From: Pelagibacteraceae bacterium AG-430-E20
Lineage (GTDB): Bacteria > Pseudomonadota > Alphaproteobacteria > Pelagibacterales > Pelagibacteraceae
DNA length: 32,774 nt
Direction: 5' to 3'
NCBI GenBank assembly: GCA_003209915.1
Contig: QCOF01000007.1
Coordinates: 1 to 32,774 of the forward strand
The translations under genes were made by a program, and so were the position numbers. The stretch's first letter is position 1; every line of letters begins with the position of its first letter. Under the pieces are notes generated by a model. The model had not been told where the DNA came from and did not search any database. It was given only the letters and a program-made list of their open reading frames with translations. Shown here one piece after another: positions 7,912-15,811 of this stretch.

Positions 7912-8805
7912 ATGGATTTCATGGTCTTTCAATATCCAATGATTTCTGTCCAAGCTTGTTTGGATGGAATTTTACTTGGAATTTTATTTGCATTGATTGC
8001 ATATGGCATGGCACTTCAATGGGGAGTAATGAATATAATTAATATTGCTCAAGGAGATCTTGTTATTTTAGGAGGATACATTGCTTATTTTATGTATCTT
8101 TACGGCATTCACCCAGCATGGGGAGTGATCGTGTCACCAATAATAATGTTCTTTGTAGGTATAGCAATTTACAAACTTGTAATTAATAAAGTAGTCGATA
8201 GAGATTTATTTATATCTATATTAGCCACATTTGGAATAAGTATTCTGTTCATGCAATTAATGAACTTTGCATTTGGAGCTGATGTTGTTCTTGCAAACTC
8301 AGATTATGGAACAACAATGTTATTTAACAGTAATGTTGTGCTGCCAAATTCAAAAATATTCTCAGCTTTTATAAGCATTCTATTTGCAATTTGTTTGGTA
8401 ATTTACATGAAAAAATCTAAACTTGGTCGTGCGATCAGAGCTACAGCACAAAATGCAAGAGCAGCAAAGATTTTGGGTGTAGATACAGAAAAAGTTTATG
8501 CGGCAACTTTTGGTATAAATGCAGCTCTTTGCGGTGTTGCTGGAGCATTAATTTCAATTACTTTTACAATTCATCCTTATATGGGATTACCTTATACAAT
8601 TAGATCATTTATGATTGTTATTGTTGCAGGATTAGGAAACTTACCCGGTGTTGCAATGTCAGGAATGGGTTTAGGTGTATTTGAAGAATTTGCAGATTAC
8701 ATACTTGGTACAGAATTTAGAATTGGGTCGGTATTTTTATTGTTAGTTTTAATACTTGTTTACAGAAGATTTAAACTTTCCAGAAAAAGAGAGTATTTAA
8801 AATGA
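7912..8805 (+). CDS. livH: Branched-chain-type ABC permease LivH (importer 1)
   Basis: A 297-residue inner-membrane permease with about eight hydrophobic segments. Family signatures are IAYGMALQWGVMNIINIAQGDLVILGGY (LivH N-terminal region), the cytoplasmic coupling loop KLGRAIRATAQNARAAKILGVD, and the C-terminal GLGNLPGVAMSGMGLGVFEE. It forms a heterodimeric channel with LivM encoded next; the ATGA overlap of 4 bases with livM supports coupled translation. The gene begins just downstream of the terminator that follows the binding-protein gene. Transported compound unknown, presumably that bound by the upstream periplasmic protein. Confidence 0.92.
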   Translation: MDFMVFQYPMISVQACLDGILLGILFALIAYGMALQWGVMNIINIAQGDLVILGGYIAYFMYLYGIHPAWGVIVSPIIMFFVGIAIYKLVINKVVDRDLFISILATFGISILFMQLMNFAFGADVVLANSDYGTTMLFNSNVVLPNSKIFSAFISILFAICLVIYMKKSKLGRAIRATAQNARAAKILGVDTEKVYAATFGINAALCGVAGALISITFTIHPYMGLPYTIRSFMIVIVAGLGNLPGVAMSGMGLGVFEEFADYILGTEFRIGSVFLLLVLILVYRRFKLSRKREYLK

Positions 8806-9860
8806 GTATCAGCAAAAATAATTTAATTTTATATATTGGAATATTAACTTTTGGTATAGCCGCTCCATTTATATTTCCAGCTTTTAAAGTACAACTATCA
8901 ATTCTTTGTGTTTTAATAGTTTTAGCGACCACGTGGAATATTCAAGGTGGTGAAATGGGCTATAATTCTTTTGGTAATATACTTTTTTATGGACTTGGAA
9001 TGTATCTGTGTGCTTCCGTTCAAGTTGGAATGTTTTTCCCGTTAGCTGAGTGGACGGAAAGTGGTGGTGAGAAAACATTTGTACACACTCCAGCACAATT
9101 TTTTCAAGGGATGGCCGTTGGATTAATAGTTGCGGCAGTTGTACCAACTATTGTGGCTGGTTTAATTGGATATTCTATTTTAGGACTTAGAGGGCATTAT
9201 TTTGCCATTTGTACATTAGGTTTGGGCGTTGCTGCCGGTGAAATTTCTGGAGGAATTGAAATTATTGGAGCTGGACAAGGTTTCACTACACCACCATTTC
9301 CCGATGTTGGATCTTTAGATTCGAGAGGTGAATTTTTCTATTTCTTAAGTTTTTTTGTTTTAGTACTGACTTTCATTGCTGTGAGAGGAATTTACTCAAC
9401 TAGATTTAAATTAATTTTAAATGCAATTAGAGACAATGAAGATAAAGCTGAGGCAATGGGAATTGAAACGATGAAGTATAAAATAGTTGGCTGGATGATA
9501 TCAGCTTTCTTTTGTGGTCTTGCAGGAGGAATCATGGGCGGCTTAGTTGGATATATTGACTCAACTGATGTTGCTTTTGATGGAAGAGAGATGGGAGTTT
9601 TCATGGTTTTGATGGCAATCTTAGGAGGGAAAGGAACTCTTTGGGGACCAATAATAGGCGCAACAGTGTTTCATATTTTTAAAGAAGGTTTTTGGACATT
9701 CTTTTTAGGTTGGCAATATGTTGCTCTTGGAGTTTTAATTGTTGTAATAGTTATCTATTTTCCAGAGGGGATAATGGGTTGGTTAAGAGAAAAATACCCT
9801 GAAAGATTTGGTGAAGTTGTAGATGAAAAAGATCGTAAGGCACAGGTGGAACTTAAATGA
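8802..9860 (+). CDS. livM: Branched-chain-type ABC permease LivM (importer 1)
   Basis: A 352-residue inner-membrane permease, partner of LivH. Recognisable parts are the N-terminal TWNIQGGEMGYNSFGNILFYGLG, the RGHYFAICTLGLGVAAGEI segment, the coupling loop RFKLILNAIRDNEDKAEAMGIETMKYK and the GGKGTLWGPIIGA signature, ending in YFPEGIMGWLREKY. The order and loop spacing are normal for LivM. It overlaps both neighbours by 4 bases (ATGA junctions), so livH, livM and livG are translationally coupled. Confidence 0.92.
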   Translation: MSISKNNLILYIGILTFGIAAPFIFPAFKVQLSILCVLIVLATTWNIQGGEMGYNSFGNILFYGLGMYLCASVQVGMFFPLAEWTESGGEKTFVHTPAQFFQGMAVGLIVAAVVPTIVAGLIGYSILGLRGHYFAICTLGLGVAAGEISGGIEIIGAGQGFTTPPFPDVGSLDSRGEFFYFLSFFVLVLTFIAVRGIYSTRFKLILNAIRDNEDKAEAMGIETMKYKIVGWMISAFFCGLAGGIMGGLVGYIDSTDVAFDGREMGVFMVLMAILGGKGTLWGPIIGATVFHIFKEGFWTFFLGWQYVALGVLIVVIVIYFPEGIMGWLREKYPERFGEVVDEKDRKAQVELK

Positions 9861-10597
9861 GCATTCTAGAAGTTAGTAACGTAAGTAAATCCTTTGGTGG
9901 TGTTAAAGCTAATGTCGATATTTCAATGAATGTTGAGAAGGGAAGAATTGTTGGATTAATTGGTCCTAATGGATCTGGTAAAACAACATTATTTAATTCG
10001 ATAGTTGGGACATACCCAATTGATAATGGTTCAATTAAGTTTAATGATAAAGAGGTATCAGAACTTCCAGTACCAGTTATTGCAAAGCTTGGATTGTTAA
10101 GAACTTTTCAACAAACTCGAATTTATGGAAAACTAAATTGTGTAGAAAATATGCTTATTAGTCATAAAGGCAGTGATGAAAGTTTAATGAAGATCTTTTC
10201 AACAATTCCAAAAGAACTAACAGAAAAAGCAGAAAATTTATTAAATTTTGTAGGTTTATATCAAAAAAGAAATTTGAGAGCAGGTGACCTATCTTTTGGA
10301 CAACAAAAATTATTAGAATTAGCTATGGCATTAATGAACGAGCCAGAAATGCTATTATTGGATGAGCCAACAGCTGGGATTAATCCTACATTAATTAATG
10401 GAATAATAGATAGACTAATTAAAGTAAACCAGGATTTTGGGATTACTCTTTTAGTTATCGAACACAATATGAGAGTAATTATGCAGCTGGCTGAAAATAT
10501 TTTCTGTTTAGCACACGGAAAAATGTTAGCTAATGGTTCACCCGAAGAAATTAAAAATGATAAACGTGTTATAGACGCGTATTTAGGAGCTCAATAA
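9857..10597 (+). CDS. livG: Branched-chain-type ABC ATPase LivG (importer 1)
   Basis: A 246-residue cytoplasmic ATPase that powers the LivHM channel. The Walker A motif GPNGSGKT is at 36-43, the Q-loop TFQQTRIYG follows near 83-91, the signature is LSFGQ (145-149; Phe in place of the usual Gly), Walker B with catalytic Glu is LLLDE (166-170), and the switch histidine is His203 in IEHNM. The C-terminal region ending in DAYLG is typical of LivG. It overlaps livM by 4 bases and livF by one base (TAATG). Confidence 0.93.
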   Translation: MSILEVSNVSKSFGGVKANVDISMNVEKGRIVGLIGPNGSGKTTLFNSIVGTYPIDNGSIKFNDKEVSELPVPVIAKLGLLRTFQQTRIYGKLNCVENMLISHKGSDESLMKIFSTIPKELTEKAENLLNFVGLYQKRNLRAGDLSFGQQKLLELAMALMNEPEMLLLDEPTAGINPTLINGIIDRLIKVNQDFGITLLVIEHNMRVIMQLAENIFCLAHGKMLANGSPEEIKNDKRVIDAYLGAQ

Positions 10598-11382
10598 TGT
10601 CCAATCAATATGAAGTATTAGGAAAGGCTCCTGGGCCAGAAGATTTAAAAAAATTATCACCAAATGAAATACATTTAACCATTAAAGGTTTAAATGCTGG
10701 ATATGGAAAAATGGAAATTTTGCACAATTTTGATCTATTTGTGAACAAGGCTCAATCTTTATGTCTAATAGGTCCAAACGGTGCAGGAAAATCTACTATA
10801 CTTCATTCTATTTATGGATTTACAAATATTTTTTCAGGCCAAATAGAAATTGATGGTAAAGAAATTACAAATTTAACACCAGCAGAAAAATTAAAATCTG
10901 TTGGAATAGCTTATATACTTCAAGACAATTCAGTATTTCCTGACATGACAGTTGAGGAAAACTTATTAATGGGTGGATATATTAAAGAAAAAAGTGATGA
11001 TTCATTTCAAGAAGCTGAGAGAATTTTTGAAAAATATGAAAGATTAAGAAATAGAAGAAATCAGCCAGCAAAAGTTTTATCAGGGGGAGAGAGAAGACTA
11101 TTAGAAATTTCTAGAGCACTTGTGATGAAACCATCAGTTTTATTAGTTGACGAACCTTCGATTGGATTAGAGCCGAGATATATTGAAATGGTTTTTGAGA
11201 TTTTAAAAGATCTACAGCAAAACGAAAAAAAGACGATCATTCTTGTTGAACAAAATGCCAAAAAAGGACTCGAGTTCGCAGACATAGGATATGTTTTAGT
11301 GTCTGGTGAAACTGCTATTGCAGGCAAAGGAGATGACTTACTCCAAAACCCTGATGTTGGTAGATTGTTCCTTGGTGGTTAA
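10597..11382 (+). CDS. livF: Branched-chain-type ABC ATPase LivF (importer 1)
   Basis: A 261-residue second ATPase of the importer. Walker A GPNGAGKS is at 59-66, the signature reads LSGGE rather than LSGGQ, Walker B is VLLVDEPSIGLEP, the switch region is LVEQNAKK (Gln at the histidine position, as is normal for LivF), and the end DVGRLFLGG is typical. It carries about 25 extra N-terminal residues before the usual LivF start; no better internal start with a Shine-Dalgarno is evident, and the ATG overlaps the stop of livG by one base, so I keep the long form. Its stop in turn overlaps the azlC start by one base. Confidence 0.92.
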   Translation: MSNQYEVLGKAPGPEDLKKLSPNEIHLTIKGLNAGYGKMEILHNFDLFVNKAQSLCLIGPNGAGKSTILHSIYGFTNIFSGQIEIDGKEITNLTPAEKLKSVGIAYILQDNSVFPDMTVEENLLMGGYIKEKSDDSFQEAERIFEKYERLRNRRNQPAKVLSGGERRLLEISRALVMKPSVLLVDEPSIGLEPRYIEMVFEILKDLQQNEKKTIILVEQNAKKGLEFADIGYVLVSGETAIAGKGDDLLQNPDVGRLFLGG

Positions 11383-12086
11383 TGATTAATAAGTATTTCT
11401 TCTTTAAAGGATTTAAGTCTATTTTATCTTACGACAGTCCTGCCATAGCGCTTGGATGCTGCTTTATAGCCATAGGCGCTTTACTTAAAGATTTAGGTTT
11501 TAATATTCAGGAAAGTGTATTTTCAACAATGCTTACTTATGCTTTACCTGGTTCTTTAGTAATGGCAGAGTCTTTATTGATAGGTTCATCCCTTTTAAAT
11601 ATTTTTTTAGCAGTTTGGTTTGTTAATGCCAGACTTTATCCGATGGCAGTATCATTATTTCCATTGATGATGCATAAAAATCAACCAAAGTGGAAATACT
11701 ATTTTTCTTGTCATTTTATTGCTGTTTCAGCATGGCTGATTATGAAAAGCAATTATGAGAAAATCGAGAAAGAACATCGAATAGATTTTTGGATTGGGAT
11801 AGGAAGTGCTACTTGGAGTGTAGCTGTTTTGGGTACAATTTTAGGTTTTTATTTTTCTGGATATCTGAACAAAGAAATGATGATTGGTTTAGCAGTTGTA
11901 AACCCAATTTACTTTATGTGCATGATGGTTGGAGCCTCAAAAACACTTGAAATAACCTTGTCAGTAGTACTTGGAGTAACACTAGGACCAATATTTTATT
12001 TTTTTTCACCAGAATGGTCTATTTTACTTAGTGGAGTAATAGGTGGAACAATTGCATATTTTATTAGCGAGTTAAATGTCAGTTAG
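11382..12086 (+). CDS. azlC: AzlC-family branched-chain amino-acid exporter large subunit
   Basis: A 234-residue integral membrane protein. Features of AzlC are GFKSILSYDSPAIALGCCFIAIGALLKDLG at the N-terminus, the ARLYPMAVSLFPLM motif and several further hydrophobic helices. With AzlD it forms an exporter of branched-chain amino acids or analogues; in Bacillus azlCD mutants are known for resistance to azaleucine. Its start overlaps livF by one base and its end overlaps azlD by 11 bases, so an exporter pair is built into the importer operon. Confidence 0.85.
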   Translation: MINKYFFFKGFKSILSYDSPAIALGCCFIAIGALLKDLGFNIQESVFSTMLTYALPGSLVMAESLLIGSSLLNIFLAVWFVNARLYPMAVSLFPLMMHKNQPKWKYYFSCHFIAVSAWLIMKSNYEKIEKEHRIDFWIGIGSATWSVAVLGTILGFYFSGYLNKEMMIGLAVVNPIYFMCMMVGASKTLEITLSVVLGVTLGPIFYFFSPEWSILLSGVIGGTIAYFISELNVS

Positions 12087-12399
12087 TATTATTTACGCAA
12101 TTCTTGTTACTTCAGCAGCAACATTTTTGTCAAGATTTTTAGGGGCTATAAGCTCAGAGGGAATTAAGGAAACATCGAAATTATTCAAATGGTTTAATTG
12201 TTTAGCCTATGCAACATTAGCTGCATTAATTGCAAGAACGATTATTTTTCCAGTGGGTGTATTAGTTGAAACTAGCTATATTGATAGATCTTTAGTTGTC
12301 ATTTTTTCATTAATTATATTTTTTGCTTTTAAAAAAAATTACGTATATCCGACAGTATTATCTGCTGTATTTCTTTCGATTTTAAGTATTCTTTTTTAA
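12076..12399 (+). CDS. azlD: AzlD-family exporter small subunit
   Basis: A 107-residue membrane protein with about four hydrophobic segments and the AzlD pattern TSAATFLSRFLGA near the N-terminus, followed by LAYATLAALIARTIIFP. It is the usual small partner of AzlC and overlaps azlC by 11 bases. It is the last gene of the first Liv operon. No strong terminator follows; AATAAAA and TTTTATT around 12524-12545 form only a weak AT-only hairpin. Confidence 0.82.
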   Translation: MSVSIIYAILVTSAATFLSRFLGAISSEGIKETSKLFKWFNCLAYATLAALIARTIIFPVGVLVETSYIDRSLVVIFSLIIFFAFKKNYVYPTVLSAVFLSILSILF

Positions 12400-12595
12400 A
12401 TCTTAAGATATGTAAAGTACAGATATCAAAAAACTTAAAAATAACATTGATATAAAAACTGCAATCGTTTGAAACATATTTGTTTTTTAACTTTGAGTTA
12501 TTATTTGATAAAGCAATAAGAGAATAAAATTACGCTTTTATTTCAAATATATTAAATAAAATTGCATTTTTTGTTAAGTTTAAATAAAATAAGCT
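12400..12595. other. 196-base intergenic region
   Basis: Very AT-rich spacer with no convincing ORF. It holds a short palindrome ATCTTAAGAT at its left edge, a weak AT-only hairpin, and at its right edge the probable promoter of glaH. Confidence 0.6.
12562..12590 (+). promoter_or_regulatory. Candidate promoter of glaH, possibly giving a leaderless mRNA
   Basis: TTGCAT (12562-12567) and TAAAAT (12585-12590) are spaced by 17 bases. The -10 element ends five bases before the ATG at 12596, so transcription would begin at about the start codon. No Shine-Dalgarno sequence is visible before this ATG, which agrees with leaderless translation. Confidence 0.4.
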
Positions 12596-13507
12596 ATGGA
12601 AAAAATTGACGGTATAGAAGTTCATAAACATGAGGGTACAAATAGAATTTTAAATATTAAATTAGATGAAGAAATAATTAAAAAATTAATATTTCCTTTT
12701 AACAAATTTGATTTAACTGCATTAGAACTAAAGCCGTTTACTAGATTTACAATTGCGAAAAGTCTTGACGATTTAACTAACAATAAACTAAGCAAGTTAA
12801 TAAATACAATAATTAGAGATAGATCAACTGGTTGCTTTATTATTGGTCCTAAAAATATTTCATCAAAAACTAATGACAAATTTTTAGTAAAATTATCTAC
12901 AGCTGTTGCTCACCTCATTGGAGTCCCGAATCATGACTCCATGGCTGGAAAATACTATGCTAGATTTCATGTCAAGCATGAAGATGCTAGTGACTCTTAT
13001 TTGAGAAAAGCTTACAGAAATATGGATTTGCACACTGATGGAACATATGTAAAGGAAGTTACAGATTGGTTAGTTATGACTAAACTAGAGGAGCAAAATG
13101 TACAAGGCGGTGAAACTGCCATGTTACATTTAGATGATTGGGAGCATTGTGATGATTTATCCAATGATCCTGTTGGTCAACAAGATTTTATTTGGAGCTC
13201 TCCTAAAAGTAAAAATATTGATTATAAGGTAGAGCATCCAGTTTTTTCTTTTGACAAAAAAGGAAGACCTAAAATTTCATATATAGATCAATTTCCAGAA
13301 CCTAAAAATATGGAACAGGGAAATTTCTTACAAAAATTATCAGATGCATTAGAAGAAAGTAAAAATAAAATAATTACTAAATTACCAGTTGGTCATTCTG
13401 TTATAGCTAATAATTATTTCTGGCTTCATGGACGAAAACCTTTCAAAGAAAATAAAGAATTAAGTAGGGAATTGTTGAGAATTAGAGGCTCTTTTTTTGT
13501 TAATTAA
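12596..13507 (+). CDS. glaH: Glutarate 2-hydroxylase GlaH (CsiD family)
   Basis: A 303-residue Fe(II)/2-oxoglutarate dioxygenase closely resembling E. coli CsiD/GlaH, which hydroxylates glutarate to L-2-hydroxyglutarate with conversion of 2-oxoglutarate to succinate and CO2. Shared stretches include LATAVAHLIG-like STAVAHLIG, GKYYARFHVKHEDASDSYLR, EEQNVQGGETAMLHLDDWEH and NNYFWLHGR. The metal triad is His146 and Asp148 in LHTDGTY and His278 in WLHGR; the 2-oxoglutarate arginine is Arg295 or Arg297 near the C-terminus. The N-terminus is about 15-20 residues shorter than the E. coli protein. The usual partner, L-2-hydroxyglutarate dehydrogenase LhgD/LhgO, is not in this window; the next gene is a P5C-reductase-like protein. 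Confidence 0.9.
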   Translation: MEKIDGIEVHKHEGTNRILNIKLDEEIIKKLIFPFNKFDLTALELKPFTRFTIAKSLDDLTNNKLSKLINTIIRDRSTGCFIIGPKNISSKTNDKFLVKLSTAVAHLIGVPNHDSMAGKYYARFHVKHEDASDSYLRKAYRNMDLHTDGTYVKEVTDWLVMTKLEEQNVQGGETAMLHLDDWEHCDDLSNDPVGQQDFIWSSPKSKNIDYKVEHPVFSFDKKGRPKISYIDQFPEPKNMEQGNFLQKLSDALEESKNKIITKLPVGHSVIANNYFWLHGRKPFKENKELSRELLRIRGSFFVN

Positions 13508-13512
13508 TTCAA

Positions 13513-13541
13513 TATAATCAATATAAAGTATTCAATACTTT
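13513..13541 (+). promoter_or_regulatory. TATAAT box and palindrome abutting the P5CR-like start codon
   Basis: A consensus TATAAT lies at 13513-13518, and a 17-base palindrome, AAAGTATT and AATACTTT around one central C, occupies 13525-13541, ending at the base before the ATG at 13542. There is no Shine-Dalgarno. If TATAAT is a real -10, the palindrome would start near +1 and could act as an operator or as a 5' hairpin. No good -35 is seen. Confidence 0.3.
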
Positions 13542-14309
13542 ATGAATTTAGGATTTATTGGCACTGGCAAAATAGCATCTTCAGTAATTACTGGAATTTG
13601 CACATCTAAAATAACCTATAAGAAAATAATAATTTCTCCAAGAAATACAAAAATAGCTAAGGCTTTAAAGGCAAAATTTAAGAAAATTATCATTGCTAAA
13701 ACCAATCAGCAAATTGTCGATCAATCAGACTGGGTTTTCTTGTCAGTAACTCCAAGCGTGGGTGAAAAAATTATTAAAAACTTAAAATTTAAATTAAATC
13801 AAACCATTATCAGCTTTATTTCTACGATTACATTATCACAATTAAAAAAAGCTATAAAAGTTAAAGCAAAAATAGTTAGAGCAATACCTTTGCCACCAAT
13901 TTCTTTAAAGAAAGGCCCAGTACCTATTTGCCCTCCAAATATTAAAGTTAAGAAGTTTTTTAATCATTTAGGAACAACTGTTGAAATTAAAAAAGAGAAA
14001 TCTTCAATTAACTTTTGGACAACTTCTGGCATGATGGCTCCATTTTATGAATTATTGAGAGTAATGATTGATTGGTTAGTTAAAAGAGGAGTAAAAAGAG
14101 ATAATGCTCAAAAATATATCACATCATTATTTTTAGCATTATCAGAAGATGCAGTTAAAAATTCAAAAGAAAACTTAAAATTGTTAGTTAAAGAATCTCA
14201 AACACCTAAAGGTTTAAATGAGCAGGGTGTAAAAGAATTATCAAAGGCTGGATTTTATAAATCACTCGAAAAAACATTAAATAGCATTCATCGAAGACTA
14301 AATAAATAG
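13542..14309 (+). CDS. Divergent pyrroline-5-carboxylate reductase-like protein
   Basis: A 255-residue NAD(P)-dependent protein of the ProC family. The N-terminal Rossmann motif GFIGTGKIASSVITG is clear, and the C-terminal dimerisation domain is recognisable. However, the canonical SPGGTT substrate/cofactor loop is replaced by TPKGLN (about residues 221-226), and the protein is very lysine-rich, so it may reduce another cyclic imine or have lost ProC activity. It starts 34 bases after glaH and ends 5 bases before the LivG-like gene, suggesting cotranscription with the second transporter. True P5C reductase for proline synthesis may be elsewhere in the genome. Family membership is well supported, reaction is not. 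Confidence 0.7.
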   Translation: MNLGFIGTGKIASSVITGICTSKITYKKIIISPRNTKIAKALKAKFKKIIIAKTNQQIVDQSDWVFLSVTPSVGEKIIKNLKFKLNQTIISFISTITLSQLKKAIKVKAKIVRAIPLPPISLKKGPVPICPPNIKVKKFFNHLGTTVEIKKEKSSINFWTTSGMMAPFYELLRVMIDWLVKRGVKRDNAQKYITSLFLALSEDAVKNSKENLKLLVKESQTPKGLNEQGVKELSKAGFYKSLEKTLNSIHRRLNK

Positions 14310-14314
14310 CTCGA

Positions 14315-15103
14315 ATGTCTGAAAATATTTTAGAAATTAAAAATTTATCAAAATATTTTGGTGGATTGGCTGCTGTTTCTGATTGTTCTTTAAAAGTTTC
14401 AAGAGGAACCATAACAGGGATTATTGGTCCTAACGGATCTGGCAAAACAACATTATTTAATTTGATTGCAGGTAATTTAAAGTCCTCAGGAGGTGAAGTA
14501 CTTTTTGATAACGAAAATATTACAGATGTTCCTTCATTTGAATTATTTTCAAAAGGATTATTAAGAACTTTTCAGATAGCACATGAATTTTCTAACCTTT
14601 CAGTGTTAGAAAATTTAATGATGGTTCCTGGAAATCAATCTGGAGAAAAGCTTATGAACGCTTTACTAAAACCTAGTTTAGTTTCTAAAGAAGAAGAATT
14701 GGTAAAAGAAAAAGCAAAAGAAGTTGTTGATTTTCTGAACCTTGGACATTTATCAAATGAATTAGCTGGAAATTTATCAGGTGGCCAAAAAAAACTATTA
14801 GAACTTGGTAGAACAATGATGGTCGATGCAAAATTAGTACTACTTGATGAGGTGGGAGCTGGAGTAAACCGAACACTTTTAAAAGATCTAGGAAGTGCAA
14901 TAGAAAAACTGAATAAAGAAAAAGGTTATACTTTTTGTATGATCGAGCATGATATGGATTTCATTGGAAGATTATGTGATCCTGTAATTGTGATGGCCGA
15001 AGGTTCAGTTTTATTTGAAGGCTCTGTTGAAGATGCAAAAAAAGATGCAAAAGTTATAGAGAGCTATCTTGGTAGAGGATCTAAAATTGAGGATCATAGC
15101 TAA
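14315..15103 (+). CDS. livG: Branched-chain-type ABC ATPase, LivG-like (importer 2)
   Basis: A 262-residue ATPase. Walker A GPNGSGKT is at 38-45, the Q-loop is RTFQIAHEF, the signature LSGGQ is intact, the Walker B region reads VLLDEVGAGVN with Val where Pro is usual, and the switch histidine is in MIEHDMDFIGRLCDP. It is paralogous to the LivG of importer 1 but clearly diverged. It begins 5 bases after the P5CR-like gene, and its stop overlaps the start of the next ATPase by one base. No binding-protein gene lies on this strand near the set. Confidence 0.92.
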   Translation: MSENILEIKNLSKYFGGLAAVSDCSLKVSRGTITGIIGPNGSGKTTLFNLIAGNLKSSGGEVLFDNENITDVPSFELFSKGLLRTFQIAHEFSNLSVLENLMMVPGNQSGEKLMNALLKPSLVSKEEELVKEKAKEVVDFLNLGHLSNELAGNLSGGQKKLLELGRTMMVDAKLVLLDEVGAGVNRTLLKDLGSAIEKLNKEKGYTFCMIEHDMDFIGRLCDPVIVMAEGSVLFEGSVEDAKKDAKVIESYLGRGSKIEDHS

Positions 15104-15810
15104 TGGCATATTTCGAGGGAATAGAAATGACAGGAGGTTATGGGAATGGTCCTAATATTATAAATTCTTGTACAGTAAATGTTAACAGAGGTGAAATAGT
15201 CTCAATTTTAGGGCCAAATGGAGCAGGTAAATCCACAGCTATGAAAGCTATGTTAGGCTTATTAAATTTAAAGTCTGGATCAATTAAAATTAATGGCAAG
15301 GATATTTCTAATCTTTCTCCACAAGATAGAGTTAAAGAAGGTATTTCTTTTGTTCCTCAAAACAAAAACGTTTTCGCTGGCATGACAGTTGAGGAAAATT
15401 TAGAAATGGGTGCATTTCTATTAAACAATGAAATTAAAGATATAATAGAAGAAATTTATGAATTATTTCCAATTTTAAAAGAAAAACAAAACCAATTAGT
15501 TGGTGAACTTTCAGGTGGTCAAAGACAACAGGTTGCTCTTGGAAGAGCGTTGATGATTAAACCAACAGTTCTGATGCTTGATGAGCCTACTGCTGGTGTT
15601 TCACCAATTGTAATGGATGAATTGTTTGATCATATAGTTAAAGTAAAAAGGAACGATGTAGCAATTCTAATGGTTGAACAAAATGCCAAACAAGCATTGA
15701 GTATTTCTGATAGAGGTTATGTTTTGGTGACTGGAGAAAATCGTTATGCAGGTACAGGTAATGAGTTATTAAACGATCCAAGAGTAAGAAGCTCTTTTTT
15801 GGGAGGTTAA
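15103..15810 (+). CDS. livF: Branched-chain-type ABC ATPase, LivF-like (importer 2)
   Basis: A 235-residue ATPase with Walker A GPNGAGKST, signature LSGGQRQQ, Walker B MLDEPTAGVSP, the LivF-type switch MVEQNAKQA and the C-terminal RSSFLGG. Standard LivF length, without the N-terminal extension of the first LivF. Its 3' end contains GGGAGG, which serves as the ribosome-binding site for the following permease. Confidence 0.92.
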   Translation: MAYFEGIEMTGGYGNGPNIINSCTVNVNRGEIVSILGPNGAGKSTAMKAMLGLLNLKSGSIKINGKDISNLSPQDRVKEGISFVPQNKNVFAGMTVEENLEMGAFLLNNEIKDIIEEIYELFPILKEKQNQLVGELSGGQRQQVALGRALMIKPTVLMLDEPTAGVSPIVMDELFDHIVKVKRNDVAILMVEQNAKQALSISDRGYVLVTGENRYAGTGNELLNDPRVRSSFLGG

Positions 15811-15811
15811 G

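Noticed and set aside
8884..9147. Long open frame antisense to the LivM gene, and similar frames opposite many other genes
   Set aside because: It lies entirely within a well-supported gene on the other strand, has no family signature or Shine-Dalgarno, and its composition is that of an antisense shadow.
9857..15810. Recent duplication of the two LivG/LivF pairs
   Set aside because: The Walker A regions are similar, but signatures, loops and lengths differ throughout, so these are old paralogues, not a local duplication.
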